The notes below the pieces were generated by a model that made no database searches, had not been told where the DNA came from, and saw nothing but the letters and a program-made list of their open reading frames with translations. Below, one piece after another: positions 15,764 through 24,813 of a stretch of DNA of 64,000 nucleotides. Position numbers and translations under genes: made by a program. This DNA comes from Streptomyces sp. TLI_171 (lineage in GTDB: Bacteria; Actinomycetota; Actinomycetes; Streptomycetales; Streptomycetaceae), in assembly GCF_003610255.1 (NCBI RefSeq), contig NZ_RAPS01000001.1, positions 4,402,001-4,466,000 of the forward strand. Direction: 5' to 3'. Positions within the stretch are counted from its first letter, which is position 1. Each line of letters starts with the position of its first letter.

Positions 15764-18201
15764 CGGTCACGGAGCCTTCCACCCAGACCGAGCTGGTCAC
15801 GCTCACCATCGACGGCGTCGAGGTCAGCGTCCCCAAGGGCACGCTGGTGATCCGCGCCGCCGAGCAGATCGGCACCCAGATCCCGCGCTTCTGCGACCAC
15901 CCGCTGCTCGACCCCGCCGGGGCGTGCCGCCAGTGCATCGTGGAGGTCGAGGGACAGCGCAAGCCGGTCGCCTCCTGCACCATCCCGGTCGCCGAGGGCA
16001 TGGTGGTCCGCACCCAGCTGTCCTCGGCGGTCGCCGAGAAGGCGCAGCGCGGCGTGATGGAACTGCTGCTGATCAACCACCCGCTGGACTGCCCGGTCTG
16101 CGACAAGGGCGGCGAGTGCCCGCTGCAGAACCAGGCGATGTCCACCGGTGACACCGACTCCCGGTTCGAGGGCGTCAAGCGGACGTACGAGAAGCCGATC
16201 CCGCTCTCCACCCAGGTGCTGCTGGACCGCGAGCGGTGCGTGCTGTGCGCGCGCTGCACCCGGTTCTCCCAGCAGATCGCCGGCGACCCGTTCATCGACC
16301 TGGTGGAGCGCGGCGCGCTGCAGCAGGTCGGCACCGGCGTCGACCAGCCGCTGGACTCGTACTTCTCCGGCAACACCATCCAGATCTGCCCGGTCGGCGC
16401 GCTCACCTCCGCCGCCTACCGGTTCCGCTCCCGCCCGTTCGACCTGGTGTCCTCCCCGTCGGTGTGCGAGCACTGCTCGGCGGGCTGCGGGCAGCGCACC
16501 GACCACCGGCGCGGCAAGGTGATGCGGCGACTGGCCGGCAACGAGCCGGAGGTCAACGAGGAGTGGAACTGCGACAAGGGCCGGTTCGCGTTCCGCTACG
16601 CCCAGCAGCGCGACCGGTTCACCTCGCCGATGGTCCGTCAGGACGGCGAACTGGTCGCGGTCTCCTGGCCGGAGGCGCTCGCCCGGGTCGCCGAGGGGCT
16701 GCGCGGCGCGCGCGCCGCGGTGCTCGCGGGCGGCCGGGTCACCGTCGAGGACGCCTACGCGTACGGCAAGTTCGCCCGGGTCGCGCTCGGCACCAACGAC
16801 GTCGACTTCCGCTCCCGCCCGCACAGCGGCGAGGAGGCCGACTTCCTGGCCGCCGCGGTCGCCGGGCACGGGGTCGACCTGGACGGCGCGGGCGTGACCT
16901 ACCGTCAGCTCGAAGCCGCCCCGGCAGTGCTGCTGGTCGGCCTGGAGGCCGAGGAGGAGGCGCCGATCGTCTTCCTGCGGCTGCGCAAGGCCAACCGGGC
17001 GTCCGGGCTGCGGGTGTTCTCGATCGCCTCGCACGCCTCCCGCGGCCTGGCCAAGCTGCGCGGCGCGCTGCTGCCCGCCGCGCCCGGCACCGAGGCCGAG
17101 TGGCTCGGCGCGCTGGCCGGCGACGAGGTGCTCGCCGACGACGCCGGCCGCTGCGCGGACGCGCTGCGCTCCCCGGGCGCGGTGATCCTGGTCGGCGAGC
17201 GGCTCGCGCAGACCGCCGGAGGCCTGACCGCCGCGCTCCGCCTGGCGCACGCCAGCGGCGCGAAGCTCGCCTGGGTGCCGCGCCGGGCCGGTGAACGCGG
17301 CGCCGTCGAGGCCGGCGCGCTGCCCGGGCTGCTGCCCGGCGGCCGGGCCGTCGCGGTGCCGGCCGCCCGTGCCGAGGCCGCCACCCACTGGGGCGTCGCC
17401 GAACTCCCGGCCCGCCCTGGCCGCGACACCGGCCGGATCCTGGCCGCCGCGGCCCAGGGCGAGCTGGACGCGCTGGTGGTCGGCGGTGTCGGCGCGGAGG
17501 ACCTGCCCGACCCGGCGCTCGCCGAGCAGGCCCTGGACCGCGCCGGGTTCGTGCTCTCGCTGGAGCTGCGCCCGTCCGCGGTCACCGCGCACGCCGATGT
17601 GGTGCTGCCGGTCGCCGCGGTCGCCGAGAAGGCCGGCACCTTCCTGGACTGGGAGGGCCGGGTCCGGATGTTCGAACCGGCGCTCAAGCCCGACCAGATG
17701 ATGGGACGTCACCTGCACTCCGACGTCCGGGTGCTGAACATGGTGGCGGACGCGCTGGACCGGCCGATCGGCCTGCCCGACGTCCGCGCGGCCCGGCTGG
17801 AGCTGGACCGCTTCACCCCCTGGCAGGGCGACCGCCCGGCCGCTCCCGCCGCCCACCCCGACGCGCTGCCCCGCCCGGTCTCCGGGCAGGCGGTGCTCGC
17901 CGGGCACCGGATGCTGCTCGACCAGGGCTCGCTGCAGGACGGCGACACCCACCTGGCCGGCACCCGGCACGCCGCGGTGGCCCGGCTGTCCGCCGCCACC
18001 GCCGCCGAGATCGGCGCGGAGAAGGCGCTGCGGGTCACCGGCCCGGCCGGCTCGCTGACCCTGCCGCTGGAGATCACCGAGGCGATGCCGGACCGCACGG
18101 TCTGGCTGCCCCTCAACTCGACGCCGGACGGCGGCGCGTACCGCGCGCTCGGCACCACGGTCGGCCACCTGGTCACCATCGCCCCGGCGGAGGAATCATG
18201 A
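15760..18201 (+). CDS. nuoG: NADH-quinone oxidoreductase subunit G
   Basis: This 813-residue iron-sulfur subunit begins with a [2Fe-2S] ferredoxin domain (FCDHPLL, GACRQCIVEVEGQ), then His/Cys-ligated and 4Fe-4S domains (CPVCDKGGECPLQ; CVLCARCTRFSQQ; IQICPVGALT). The extra cluster N7 site CEHCSAGC with a later Cys in EEWNCDKGRF is present. Its C-terminal half resembles molybdopterin oxidoreductases but is Ala-rich and lacks a visible metal ligand, as usual for NuoG. The GTG start overlaps the nuoF stop. Confidence 0.96.
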   Translation: MTVTEPSTQTELVTLTIDGVEVSVPKGTLVIRAAEQIGTQIPRFCDHPLLDPAGACRQCIVEVEGQRKPVASCTIPVAEGMVVRTQLSSAVAEKAQRGVMELLLINHPLDCPVCDKGGECPLQNQAMSTGDTDSRFEGVKRTYEKPIPLSTQVLLDRERCVLCARCTRFSQQIAGDPFIDLVERGALQQVGTGVDQPLDSYFSGNTIQICPVGALTSAAYRFRSRPFDLVSSPSVCEHCSAGCGQRTDHRRGKVMRRLAGNEPEVNEEWNCDKGRFAFRYAQQRDRFTSPMVRQDGELVAVSWPEALARVAEGLRGARAAVLAGGRVTVEDAYAYGKFARVALGTNDVDFRSRPHSGEEADFLAAAVAGHGVDLDGAGVTYRQLEAAPAVLLVGLEAEEEAPIVFLRLRKANRASGLRVFSIASHASRGLAKLRGALLPAAPGTEAEWLGALAGDEVLADDAGRCADALRSPGAVILVGERLAQTAGGLTAALRLAHASGAKLAWVPRRAGERGAVEAGALPGLLPGGRAVAVPAARAEAATHWGVAELPARPGRDTGRILAAAAQGELDALVVGGVGAEDLPDPALAEQALDRAGFVLSLELRPSAVTAHADVVLPVAAVAEKAGTFLDWEGRVRMFEPALKPDQMMGRHLHSDVRVLNMVADALDRPIGLPDVRAARLELDRFTPWQGDRPAAPAAHPDALPRPVSGQAVLAGHRMLLDQGSLQDGDTHLAGTRHAAVARLSAATAAEIGAEKALRVTGPAGSLTLPLEITEAMPDRTVWLPLNSTPDGGAYRALGTTVGHLVTIAPAEES

Positions 18202-19538
18202 GCCCCCTCGCTGTCGCCCCGCTGGCGGCCGCCGACACGCTCGGCTTCTTCGGCCGCGACCCGTGGTGGCTGGTGCTGCTGAAGGCGGTGTTCTGCTTCG
18301 CCTTCCTGGTGCTGACGGTGCTGATCGCGATCGTCTGGGAGCGCAAGGTCGTCGCCTGGATGCAGCTGCGGATCGGCCCGAACCGGCACGGACCCTGGGG
18401 TCTGCTGCAGTCGCTGGCCGACGGCGTGAAGCTGGCGCTCAAGGAAGACCTGGTCGTCAAGAACGCCGACAAGGTGGTCTACGTCCTGGCGCCGATCGTC
18501 TCGGCGATCCCCGCGTTCATGGCGTTCGCGGTGATCCCGTTCGGCCCGGCCGACAACGAGGTGTCGATCTTCGGCACCCGCACCCCGCTGCAGCTCACCG
18601 ACCTGCCGATCGCCCTGCTGTACATCCTGGCCACCGCCTCGGTGGGCATCTACGGCATCGTGCTGGCCGGCTGGTCCTCCGGCTCCACCTACCCGCTGCT
18701 GGGCGGCATCCGCTCCTCCGCGCAGATGATCAGCTACGAGATCGCGATGGGCCTGTCCTTCGCGGCGGTGTTCATCTACTCCGGCTCGATGTCCACCTCG
18801 GAGATCGTCTCCTCGCAGCAGCCGACCTGGTTCGCGGTGCTGCTGCCGGTGTCCTTCATCGTCTACATCATCGCGATGGTCGGCGAGACCAACCGTGCCC
18901 CGTTCGACCTCCCGGAGGCCGAGGGCGAGCTGGTCGGCGGCTTCAACACCGAGTACTCCTCGCTGAAGTTCGCGATGTTCATGCTGGCCGAGTACGTCAA
19001 CATGGTCACCGTCTCCGCCGTCGCCTCCACCCTGTTCCTCGGCGGCTGGCGCGCCCCGTGGCCGGTCTCCACCTTCTGGGAGGGCGCGAACCACGGCTGG
19101 TGGCCGATGCTGTGGATCGTCCTGAAGATCCAGCTGCTGCTGTTCTTCTTCATCTGGCTGCGCGGCACGCTGCCCCGGCTGCGCTACGACCAGTTCATGA
19201 AGCTCGGCTGGAAGATCCTGATCCCGGTCTCGCTGGTGTGGCTGGTGATGGTGGCCACCGTGCGGGCACTGCGCAACGAGGGCTACGACTTCGCCAAGGT
19301 GGTGCTGTACGTGGGCGCCCCGCTGGCGGCGATCCTGCTGATCGCCCTGGTCGCCGACCTGCTCCGGAAGAAGCCCGCCGAGCAGCCGGAGGCCGAGCCC
19401 GCCTTCGACCCGATGGCCGGCGGCTACCCGGTGCCGCCGCTGCCCGGCCAGGAACTGCCGCCCGTCCCGCGCCGCCGTAGCCGGACCCCGCAACTCCAGG
19501 AAGCCCTCAACGGGGCCGACCATTCCGAAGGGAGCTGA
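18198..19538 (+). CDS. nuoH: NADH-quinone oxidoreductase subunit H
   Basis: This 446-residue membrane subunit at the junction of the two arms forms part of the quinone channel. Conserved segments are ERKVVAWMQLRIGPNRHGPWGLLQ (shown in part), AGWSSGSTYPLLGGIRSSAQ, and ETNRAPFDLPEAEGELVGGF. Eight or nine helices are predicted. The C-terminal 70 residues are a Pro-rich soluble tail not found in E. coli. It overlaps nuoG in ATGA. Confidence 0.96.
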   Translation: MSPLAVAPLAAADTLGFFGRDPWWLVLLKAVFCFAFLVLTVLIAIVWERKVVAWMQLRIGPNRHGPWGLLQSLADGVKLALKEDLVVKNADKVVYVLAPIVSAIPAFMAFAVIPFGPADNEVSIFGTRTPLQLTDLPIALLYILATASVGIYGIVLAGWSSGSTYPLLGGIRSSAQMISYEIAMGLSFAAVFIYSGSMSTSEIVSSQQPTWFAVLLPVSFIVYIIAMVGETNRAPFDLPEAEGELVGGFNTEYSSLKFAMFMLAEYVNMVTVSAVASTLFLGGWRAPWPVSTFWEGANHGWWPMLWIVLKIQLLLFFFIWLRGTLPRLRYDQFMKLGWKILIPVSLVWLVMVATVRALRNEGYDFAKVVLYVGAPLAAILLIALVADLLRKKPAEQPEAEPAFDPMAGGYPVPPLPGQELPPVPRRRSRTPQLQEALNGADHSEGS

Positions 19539-19545
19539 GCCGCGT

Positions 19546-20127
19546 ATGTCTGATGACTCTTCGGAGAAGTCGGTCCTCGGGCCGGCCGCCGGCTTCGGCG
19601 TGACCTTCAAGGCCATGTTCAAGAAGCGGCTCACCGAGCAGTACCCGGAGTACAAGAAGCCCACCGCTCCGCGCTTCCACGGCCGCCACCAGCTGAACCG
19701 GCACCCCGACGGCCTGGAGAAGTGCGTCGGCTGCGAGCTGTGCGCCTGGGCCTGCCCCGCCGACGCCATCTACGTGGAGGGCGCCGACAACCAGGACGAG
19801 GAGCGCTACTCGCCCGGTGAGCGCTACGGCGCGGTCTACCAGATCAACTACGCCCGCTGCATCCTGTGCGGCCTGTGCGTGGAGGCCTGCCCGACCCGGG
19901 CGCTCACCATGACCAACGAGTACGAGCTGGCCGACTCCACCCGGCAGGACCTGATCTTCACCAAGGAGCAGCTGCTGGTCGGGCTGACCGAGGGCATGGT
20001 CGACTCGCCGCACGCGATCTTCCCCGGCGCCGACGAGGGCGCCTACTACCGGGGCGAGATCACCGGCGCGGCGCCCGGCACCGTGCAGCAGGAGCGGCAC
20101 GACCGCGAGAAGGAGGAGCAGTCATGA
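19546..20127 (+). CDS. nuoI: NADH-quinone oxidoreductase subunit I
   Basis: This 193-residue ferredoxin-like subunit carries clusters N6a and N6b. The two [4Fe-4S] motifs are CVGCELCAWACP and CILCGLCVEACP, about 45 residues apart. The preceding segment PRFHGRHQLNRHPDGLEKC is typical of NuoI. Its stop overlaps the ATG of nuoJ. Confidence 0.97.
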   Translation: MSDDSSEKSVLGPAAGFGVTFKAMFKKRLTEQYPEYKKPTAPRFHGRHQLNRHPDGLEKCVGCELCAWACPADAIYVEGADNQDEERYSPGERYGAVYQINYARCILCGLCVEACPTRALTMTNEYELADSTRQDLIFTKEQLLVGLTEGMVDSPHAIFPGADEGAYYRGEITGAAPGTVQQERHDREKEEQS

Positions 20128-20969
20128 CCTCCACCGGCGAGGCCGTGCAGTTCTGGGTGCTGGCCGTGATCGCGGTCGGCGGCGCGCTCGGCATGCTGCT
20201 GATGAAGAAGGCGGTGCACTCGGCGCTCTGCCTGGCCGCCACCATGATCGCCCTGGCGGTCTGCTACATGGCGCAGGGCGCGGTGTTCCTGGGCGTGGTG
20301 CAGATCGTGGTCTACACCGGCGCGATCATGATGCTGTTCCTGTTCGTGGTGATGCTGGTCGGCGTCTCCTCGGCGGACTCGTTGAAGGAGCAGCTGAAGG
20401 GCCAGCGGATCGCCGCGGTGCTCTGCGGGCTGGGCTTCGGCGTGCTGCTGGTCGCCGGCCTGGCGAACGCGCACCTGAGCCACTTCACCGGCCTGTCCGA
20501 GGCGAACGCCGAGGGCAACGTGCAGGGCCTGGCCCGGCTGATCTTCACCAAGTACGTGTGGGCCTTCGAGGTGACCGGCGCACTGCTGATCACCGCGGCG
20601 GTCGGCGCGATGGTGCTGACCCACCGCGAGAAGGTCCGGCCGCCGCTGACCCAGCGTCAGCTGGCCGCCCGGCGCGTCAAGGACAACATCCAGGTGCCGC
20701 CGCTGCCCGCCCCCGGCGTGTACGCCCGGCACAACGCGGTGGACATCCCGGCGCTGCTGCCCGACGGCACCGTCGCCGAGGACTCGGTGATGGGCACCCT
20801 GCGCGAGCGCGGCCAGATCCGCGACGTCAGCCAGGAGATGCTGCAGCGGATGGCCGAGCTGGAGGAGACCACCGCCGACTGGCTGGGCCGTCCGTCCTCC
20901 GCCCGCCCGCCGGTGGCCGCGCCCCGGCAGGCCCTGGAGACCGTGCCGACCAAGGAGGAGGCGGAGTGA
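20124..20969 (+). CDS. nuoJ: NADH-quinone oxidoreductase subunit J, with long C-terminal tail
   Basis: This 281-residue subunit has five membrane helices in the first 165 residues, including the conserved VVQIVVYTGAIMMLFLFVVM of helix 3. The remaining roughly 110 residues are soluble, with REKVRPPLTQRQLAARRV, a Pro-rich stretch, and a Glu-rich helix near the end. E. coli NuoJ ends soon after the last helix, so this tail is an actinobacterial addition that may face the cytosol. ATG and stop both overlap neighbours. Confidence 0.95.
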   Translation: MTSTGEAVQFWVLAVIAVGGALGMLLMKKAVHSALCLAATMIALAVCYMAQGAVFLGVVQIVVYTGAIMMLFLFVVMLVGVSSADSLKEQLKGQRIAAVLCGLGFGVLLVAGLANAHLSHFTGLSEANAEGNVQGLARLIFTKYVWAFEVTGALLITAAVGAMVLTHREKVRPPLTQRQLAARRVKDNIQVPPLPAPGVYARHNAVDIPALLPDGTVAEDSVMGTLRERGQIRDVSQEMLQRMAELEETTADWLGRPSSARPPVAAPRQALETVPTKEEAE

Positions 20970-21265
20970 ACCCGGTCAACTACCTGTACCTCGCCGGGCT
21001 GCTGTTCACCATCGGCGCCTCCGGGGTGCTGATCCGGCGCAACGCGATCGTGCTGTTCATGTGCGTGGAGCTGATGCTGAACGCCTCGAACCTGGCGCTG
21101 GTCACCTTCTCCCGGATGCACGGCAACCTGGACGGTCAGATCATCGCGTTCTTCACGATGGTGGTCGCGGCGGCCGAGGTCGTGGTCGGCCTCGCCATCA
21201 TCGTCTCCATCTTCCGGACCAGGCACTCCGCTTCGGTCGACGACAGCAACCTGATGAAGCTGTAG
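20966..21265 (+). CDS. nuoK: NADH-quinone oxidoreductase subunit K
   Basis: This 99-residue three-helix subunit carries the two conserved membrane glutamates of the proton path, in LFMCVELMLNASNLAL and VAAAEVVVGLAII. GTG at 20966 overlaps the nuoJ stop. An internal repeat of hydrophobic helices and the family length fit NuoK exactly. Confidence 0.96.
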   Translation: MNPVNYLYLAGLLFTIGASGVLIRRNAIVLFMCVELMLNASNLALVTFSRMHGNLDGQIIAFFTMVVAAAEVVVGLAIIVSIFRTRHSASVDDSNLMKL

Positions 21266-21280
21266 GCGGAGGGCCCCTCA

Positions 21281-23176
21281 GTGAACTCTCTCATTCCGCT
21301 GCTGGTCGCGGCGCCGCTGGCCGGCGCTGCCCTGCTGCTGCTCGGCGGACGGGCCCTGGACCGGTTCGGGCACTGGATCGCGACCCTGCTGGCCGCGCTG
21401 TCCTTCGCCTTCGGCCTGGCCCTGTTCGCGGACATGCTCGGTCGGGACACCGAGCACCGCGCCGTCACCGAGTACCTGTACAGCTGGATCCCGGTGGACG
21501 GCTTCCAGGCCGACGTCGCCTTCCAGCTCGACCAACTGTCCATCACCTTCGTCCTGCTGATCACCGGCGTCGGCACCCTGATCCACCTGTACTCGGTGGG
21601 CTACATGGCCCACGACGAGCGCCGCCGCCGCTTCTTCGGCTACCTGAACCTGTTCCTGGCCGCCATGCTGGTGCTGGTGCTCGCCGACAACTACCTGCTG
21701 CTGTACGTCGGCTGGGAGGGCGTCGGCCTGGCGTCCTACCTGCTGATCGGGTTCTGGCAGCACAAGCCGAGCGCCGCGACGGCCGCCAAGAAGGCGTTCA
21801 TCGTCAACCGGGTCGGCGACATGGGCCTGTCCATCGCGATCATGCTGATGTTCGTCGAGTTCGGCTCCTTCGCCTTCCAGCCGGTGTTCGCCACGGCGGG
21901 CGACGCGAGCGAGGGCAAGCTCACCGCGATCGGCCTGATGCTGCTGCTCGCGGCCTGCGGCAAGTCCGCCCAGGTGCCGCTGCAGTCCTGGCTGGGCGAC
22001 GCGATGGAGGGCCCGACCCCGGTCTCCGCGCTGATCCACGCGGCCACCATGGTGACCGCCGGCGTCTACCTGATCGTCCGGTCCGGGGCGATCTTCAACC
22101 TGGCCCCGGACGCGCAGACCGCCGTGGTGGTGGTCGGCGCGGTGACGCTGCTGTTCGGTGCGATCGTCGGTTGCGCCAAGGACGACATCAAGAAGGCGCT
22201 GGCCGGCTCGACCATGTCGCAGATCGGCTACATGATCCTGGCGGCCGGCCTCGGCCCGATCGGCTACGTCTTCGCGATCATGCACCTGGTGACCCACGGC
22301 TTCTTCAAGGCCGGGCTGTTCCTCGGCGCCGGGTCGGTCATGCACGGCATGAACGACGAGGTGAACATGCGTCACTACGGCGGCCTGCGCAAGTACATGC
22401 CGGCCACCTTCTGGACGTTCATGGCCGGCTACCTGGCGATCATCGGCTTCCCGCTGCTGTCCGGCTTCTGGTCGAAGGACAAGATCATCGACGCGGCGTT
22501 CGCCAAGGGCGGCACCGAGGGCTGGATCCTCGGCCTGTGCACCCTGCTCGGCGCCGCGATCACCGCCTTCTACATGACCCGGGTGGTGCTGCTCACCTTC
22601 TTCGGCGAGAAGCGCTGGCAGCCGGACGAGCACGGCCACGAGCCGCACCCGCACGAGTCCCCGCGGAGCATGACCGTCCCGATGATCGTGCTGGCCTTCG
22701 GCTCGGTGTTCGCCGGCGGCCTGTTCACCTGGAAGAGCTCCTTCCTGAACTGGCTGGAGCCGGTCACCGGCCACGCCGAGGGCGACTCGCCGCTGAACTC
22801 GCTCACCATCAGCGCCGTCGCCACCCTCTGCCTGGTGGCCGGCGCGGGCCTGGCGTACCTGATGTACGGCCGCAGCCCCGTCCCGGTGCAGGCGCCGGTC
22901 GGCTCCCCGCTCACCCGGGCCGCCCGCCGCGACCTGCTCCAGGACGACTTCAACCACGCCGTCCTGGTCCGGCCCGGCACCGCGCTGGCCGCCACCCTGG
23001 TCTGGTTCGACAGCCGGGGCCTGGACGGCTTCGTCAACGGCCTGGCCGCCGCGATCGGCGGAATCTCCGGCCGGCTGCGCCGGATCCAGACCGGCTACGT
23101 CCGCACGTACGCGCTCTCCATGTTCGGCGGCACGCTGGTGCTGGTCGCCTCCACTCTCCTGATGAGGTCGGTCTGA
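21281..23176 (+). CDS. nuoL: NADH-quinone oxidoreductase subunit L
   Basis: This 631-residue antiporter-like subunit is at the distal end of the membrane arm. The proton-pumping motifs include LYVGWEGVGLASYLLIGFWQ with its Glu, KSAQVPLQSWLGDAMEGPTP with Lys, and STMSQIGYMILAAG. About 15 helices, a soluble loop near residue 450 (EKRWQPDEHGHEPHPHE), and a long lateral helix toward the C-terminus are visible. Translation starts with GTG at 21281 after GGCGGAGGG. Confidence 0.96.
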   Translation: MNSLIPLLVAAPLAGAALLLLGGRALDRFGHWIATLLAALSFAFGLALFADMLGRDTEHRAVTEYLYSWIPVDGFQADVAFQLDQLSITFVLLITGVGTLIHLYSVGYMAHDERRRRFFGYLNLFLAAMLVLVLADNYLLLYVGWEGVGLASYLLIGFWQHKPSAATAAKKAFIVNRVGDMGLSIAIMLMFVEFGSFAFQPVFATAGDASEGKLTAIGLMLLLAACGKSAQVPLQSWLGDAMEGPTPVSALIHAATMVTAGVYLIVRSGAIFNLAPDAQTAVVVVGAVTLLFGAIVGCAKDDIKKALAGSTMSQIGYMILAAGLGPIGYVFAIMHLVTHGFFKAGLFLGAGSVMHGMNDEVNMRHYGGLRKYMPATFWTFMAGYLAIIGFPLLSGFWSKDKIIDAAFAKGGTEGWILGLCTLLGAAITAFYMTRVVLLTFFGEKRWQPDEHGHEPHPHESPRSMTVPMIVLAFGSVFAGGLFTWKSSFLNWLEPVTGHAEGDSPLNSLTISAVATLCLVAGAGLAYLMYGRSPVPVQAPVGSPLTRAARRDLLQDDFNHAVLVRPGTALAATLVWFDSRGLDGFVNGLAAAIGGISGRLRRIQTGYVRTYALSMFGGTLVLVASTLLMRSV

Positions 23177-24813
23177 TGAGCTACCTCCTCTCCGCCACCT
23201 GTGCCGTCCCGGCCGTCGGAGCGGTGCTCACCGCCGCTCTGCCGGCCGGCACCAGCGAGGCCCGGCGGCGCACCACCAAGACCGTGGCGCTGGCGGTCTC
23301 CGCCGTCACCCTCGGCCTGGCCGCCGCGGTCGCCGCCTCCTTCGAACCCGGCGGCGCCCGCTACCAGTTGACCGAGTCCTACTCCTGGATCCGGTCCTTC
23401 GGGATCAACTTCTCGCTGGGCGCGGACGGCATCGGCACCGCCCTGGTGCTGCTCACCGCCGTGCTCGTCCCGCTGGTGATGCTGGCCGGCTGGCACGACG
23501 CCACGGGACCCGTCAGCGGCTCCGCCGCGGGGGCCGCGCCCGAGGGCTCCTTCGAGTCCAAGCGGCGCACCCAGGGCTTCTTCGCGCTGATCCTGGCCGT
23601 CGAGGCGATGGTGCTGGTGTCCTTCCTGGCCACCGACGTCTTCGTCTTCTACGTGTTCTTCGAAGCCATGCTGATCCCGATGTACTTCCTGATCGGCGGC
23701 TTCGGCGACAAGGCCGGCGGCCCCGACTCGGCGAGCCAGCGCTCCTACGCGGCCGTCAAGTTCCTGCTGTACAACCTGCTCGGCGGCCTGGTCATGCTGG
23801 CCGCCGTGATCGGCCTGTACGTGGTGGCCGCCGACCAGGGCCAGGCGACCTTCAGCCTGACCGCGCTGACCGACGCGATCTCCTCCGGCAAGCTGGTGAT
23901 CGACCCGAACGCGCAGCGCGCGCTGTTCCTCGGCTTCTTCTTCGCGTTCGCGGTGAAGGCCCCGATGTGGCCGCTGCACACCTGGCTGCCGAACGCGATG
24001 GGCGAGTCCACCGCCGGAACGGCCGTCCTGATCACGGCCGTGGTCGACAAGGTCGGCACCTTCGCGATGCTGCGGTTCTGCCTCGGCCTGTTCCCGGACG
24101 CGTCGAAGACCTTCGCCCCGGTGATCATGGTGCTGGCGCTGATCGGCATCGTGTACGGCGCGCTGGTCGCCATCGGCCAGAAGGACATCAAGCGGCTGGT
24201 CGCCTACGCGTCCATCTCGCACTTCGGCTTCATCATCCTGGGCATCTTCGCGATGACCAGCCAGGGCCAGTCCGGCGCCACCCTCTACATGGTCAACCAC
24301 GGCATCTCCACCGCCGCGTGGATGCTGGTGGCCGGCTTCCTGATCTCCCGCCGCGGCTCCCGCCTGATCGCCGACTACGGCGGCGTGCAGAAGGTCGCCC
24401 CGGTGCTGGCCGGCACCTTCCTGATCGGCGGCCTGGCCACCCTCTCGCTGCCCGGCATGGCCCCGTTCGTCAGCGAGTTCCTGGTCCTGGTCGGCACGTT
24501 CAGCCGCTACCCGGTGATCGGCGTCATCGCCACCTTCGGCATCGTGCTGGCCGCGCTGTACGCCCTGCTGCTGTACCAGCGCACCATGACCGGCCCGGTG
24601 AAGGCCCCCGTCGAGGGCATGCCCGACCTGAAGGTCCGTGAACTCGCCGTCGTCGCCCCGCTGGTGGCCCTGACCCTGCTGCTCGGCGTCTACCCGCAGC
24701 CGCTCACCAGGATGGTGAACCCGGCCGTGAACGACACCCTCAGCCAGGTCCACCGCACCGACCCCGCGCCGGCCCACCCGGCCGCCGCCACCAACGGAGG
24801 TGAGCAGAAGTGA
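23176..24813 (+). CDS. nuoM: NADH-quinone oxidoreductase subunit M
   Basis: This 545-residue antiporter-like proton pump has FFEAMLIPMYFLIGGFG with the conserved Glu, KAPMWPLHTWLPNAMGESTA with Lys, and RLVAYASISHFGFIILG. It has about 14 helices. A soluble Ala/Gly-rich insertion (residues 110-135) follows helix 3. The ATG overlaps the last base of the nuoL stop, and the stop overlaps the nuoN GTG. Confidence 0.96.
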   Translation: MSYLLSATCAVPAVGAVLTAALPAGTSEARRRTTKTVALAVSAVTLGLAAAVAASFEPGGARYQLTESYSWIRSFGINFSLGADGIGTALVLLTAVLVPLVMLAGWHDATGPVSGSAAGAAPEGSFESKRRTQGFFALILAVEAMVLVSFLATDVFVFYVFFEAMLIPMYFLIGGFGDKAGGPDSASQRSYAAVKFLLYNLLGGLVMLAAVIGLYVVAADQGQATFSLTALTDAISSGKLVIDPNAQRALFLGFFFAFAVKAPMWPLHTWLPNAMGESTAGTAVLITAVVDKVGTFAMLRFCLGLFPDASKTFAPVIMVLALIGIVYGALVAIGQKDIKRLVAYASISHFGFIILGIFAMTSQGQSGATLYMVNHGISTAAWMLVAGFLISRRGSRLIADYGGVQKVAPVLAGTFLIGGLATLSLPGMAPFVSEFLVLVGTFSRYPVIGVIATFGIVLAALYALLLYQRTMTGPVKAPVEGMPDLKVRELAVVAPLVALTLLLGVYPQPLTRMVNPAVNDTLSQVHRTDPAPAHPAAATNGGEQK

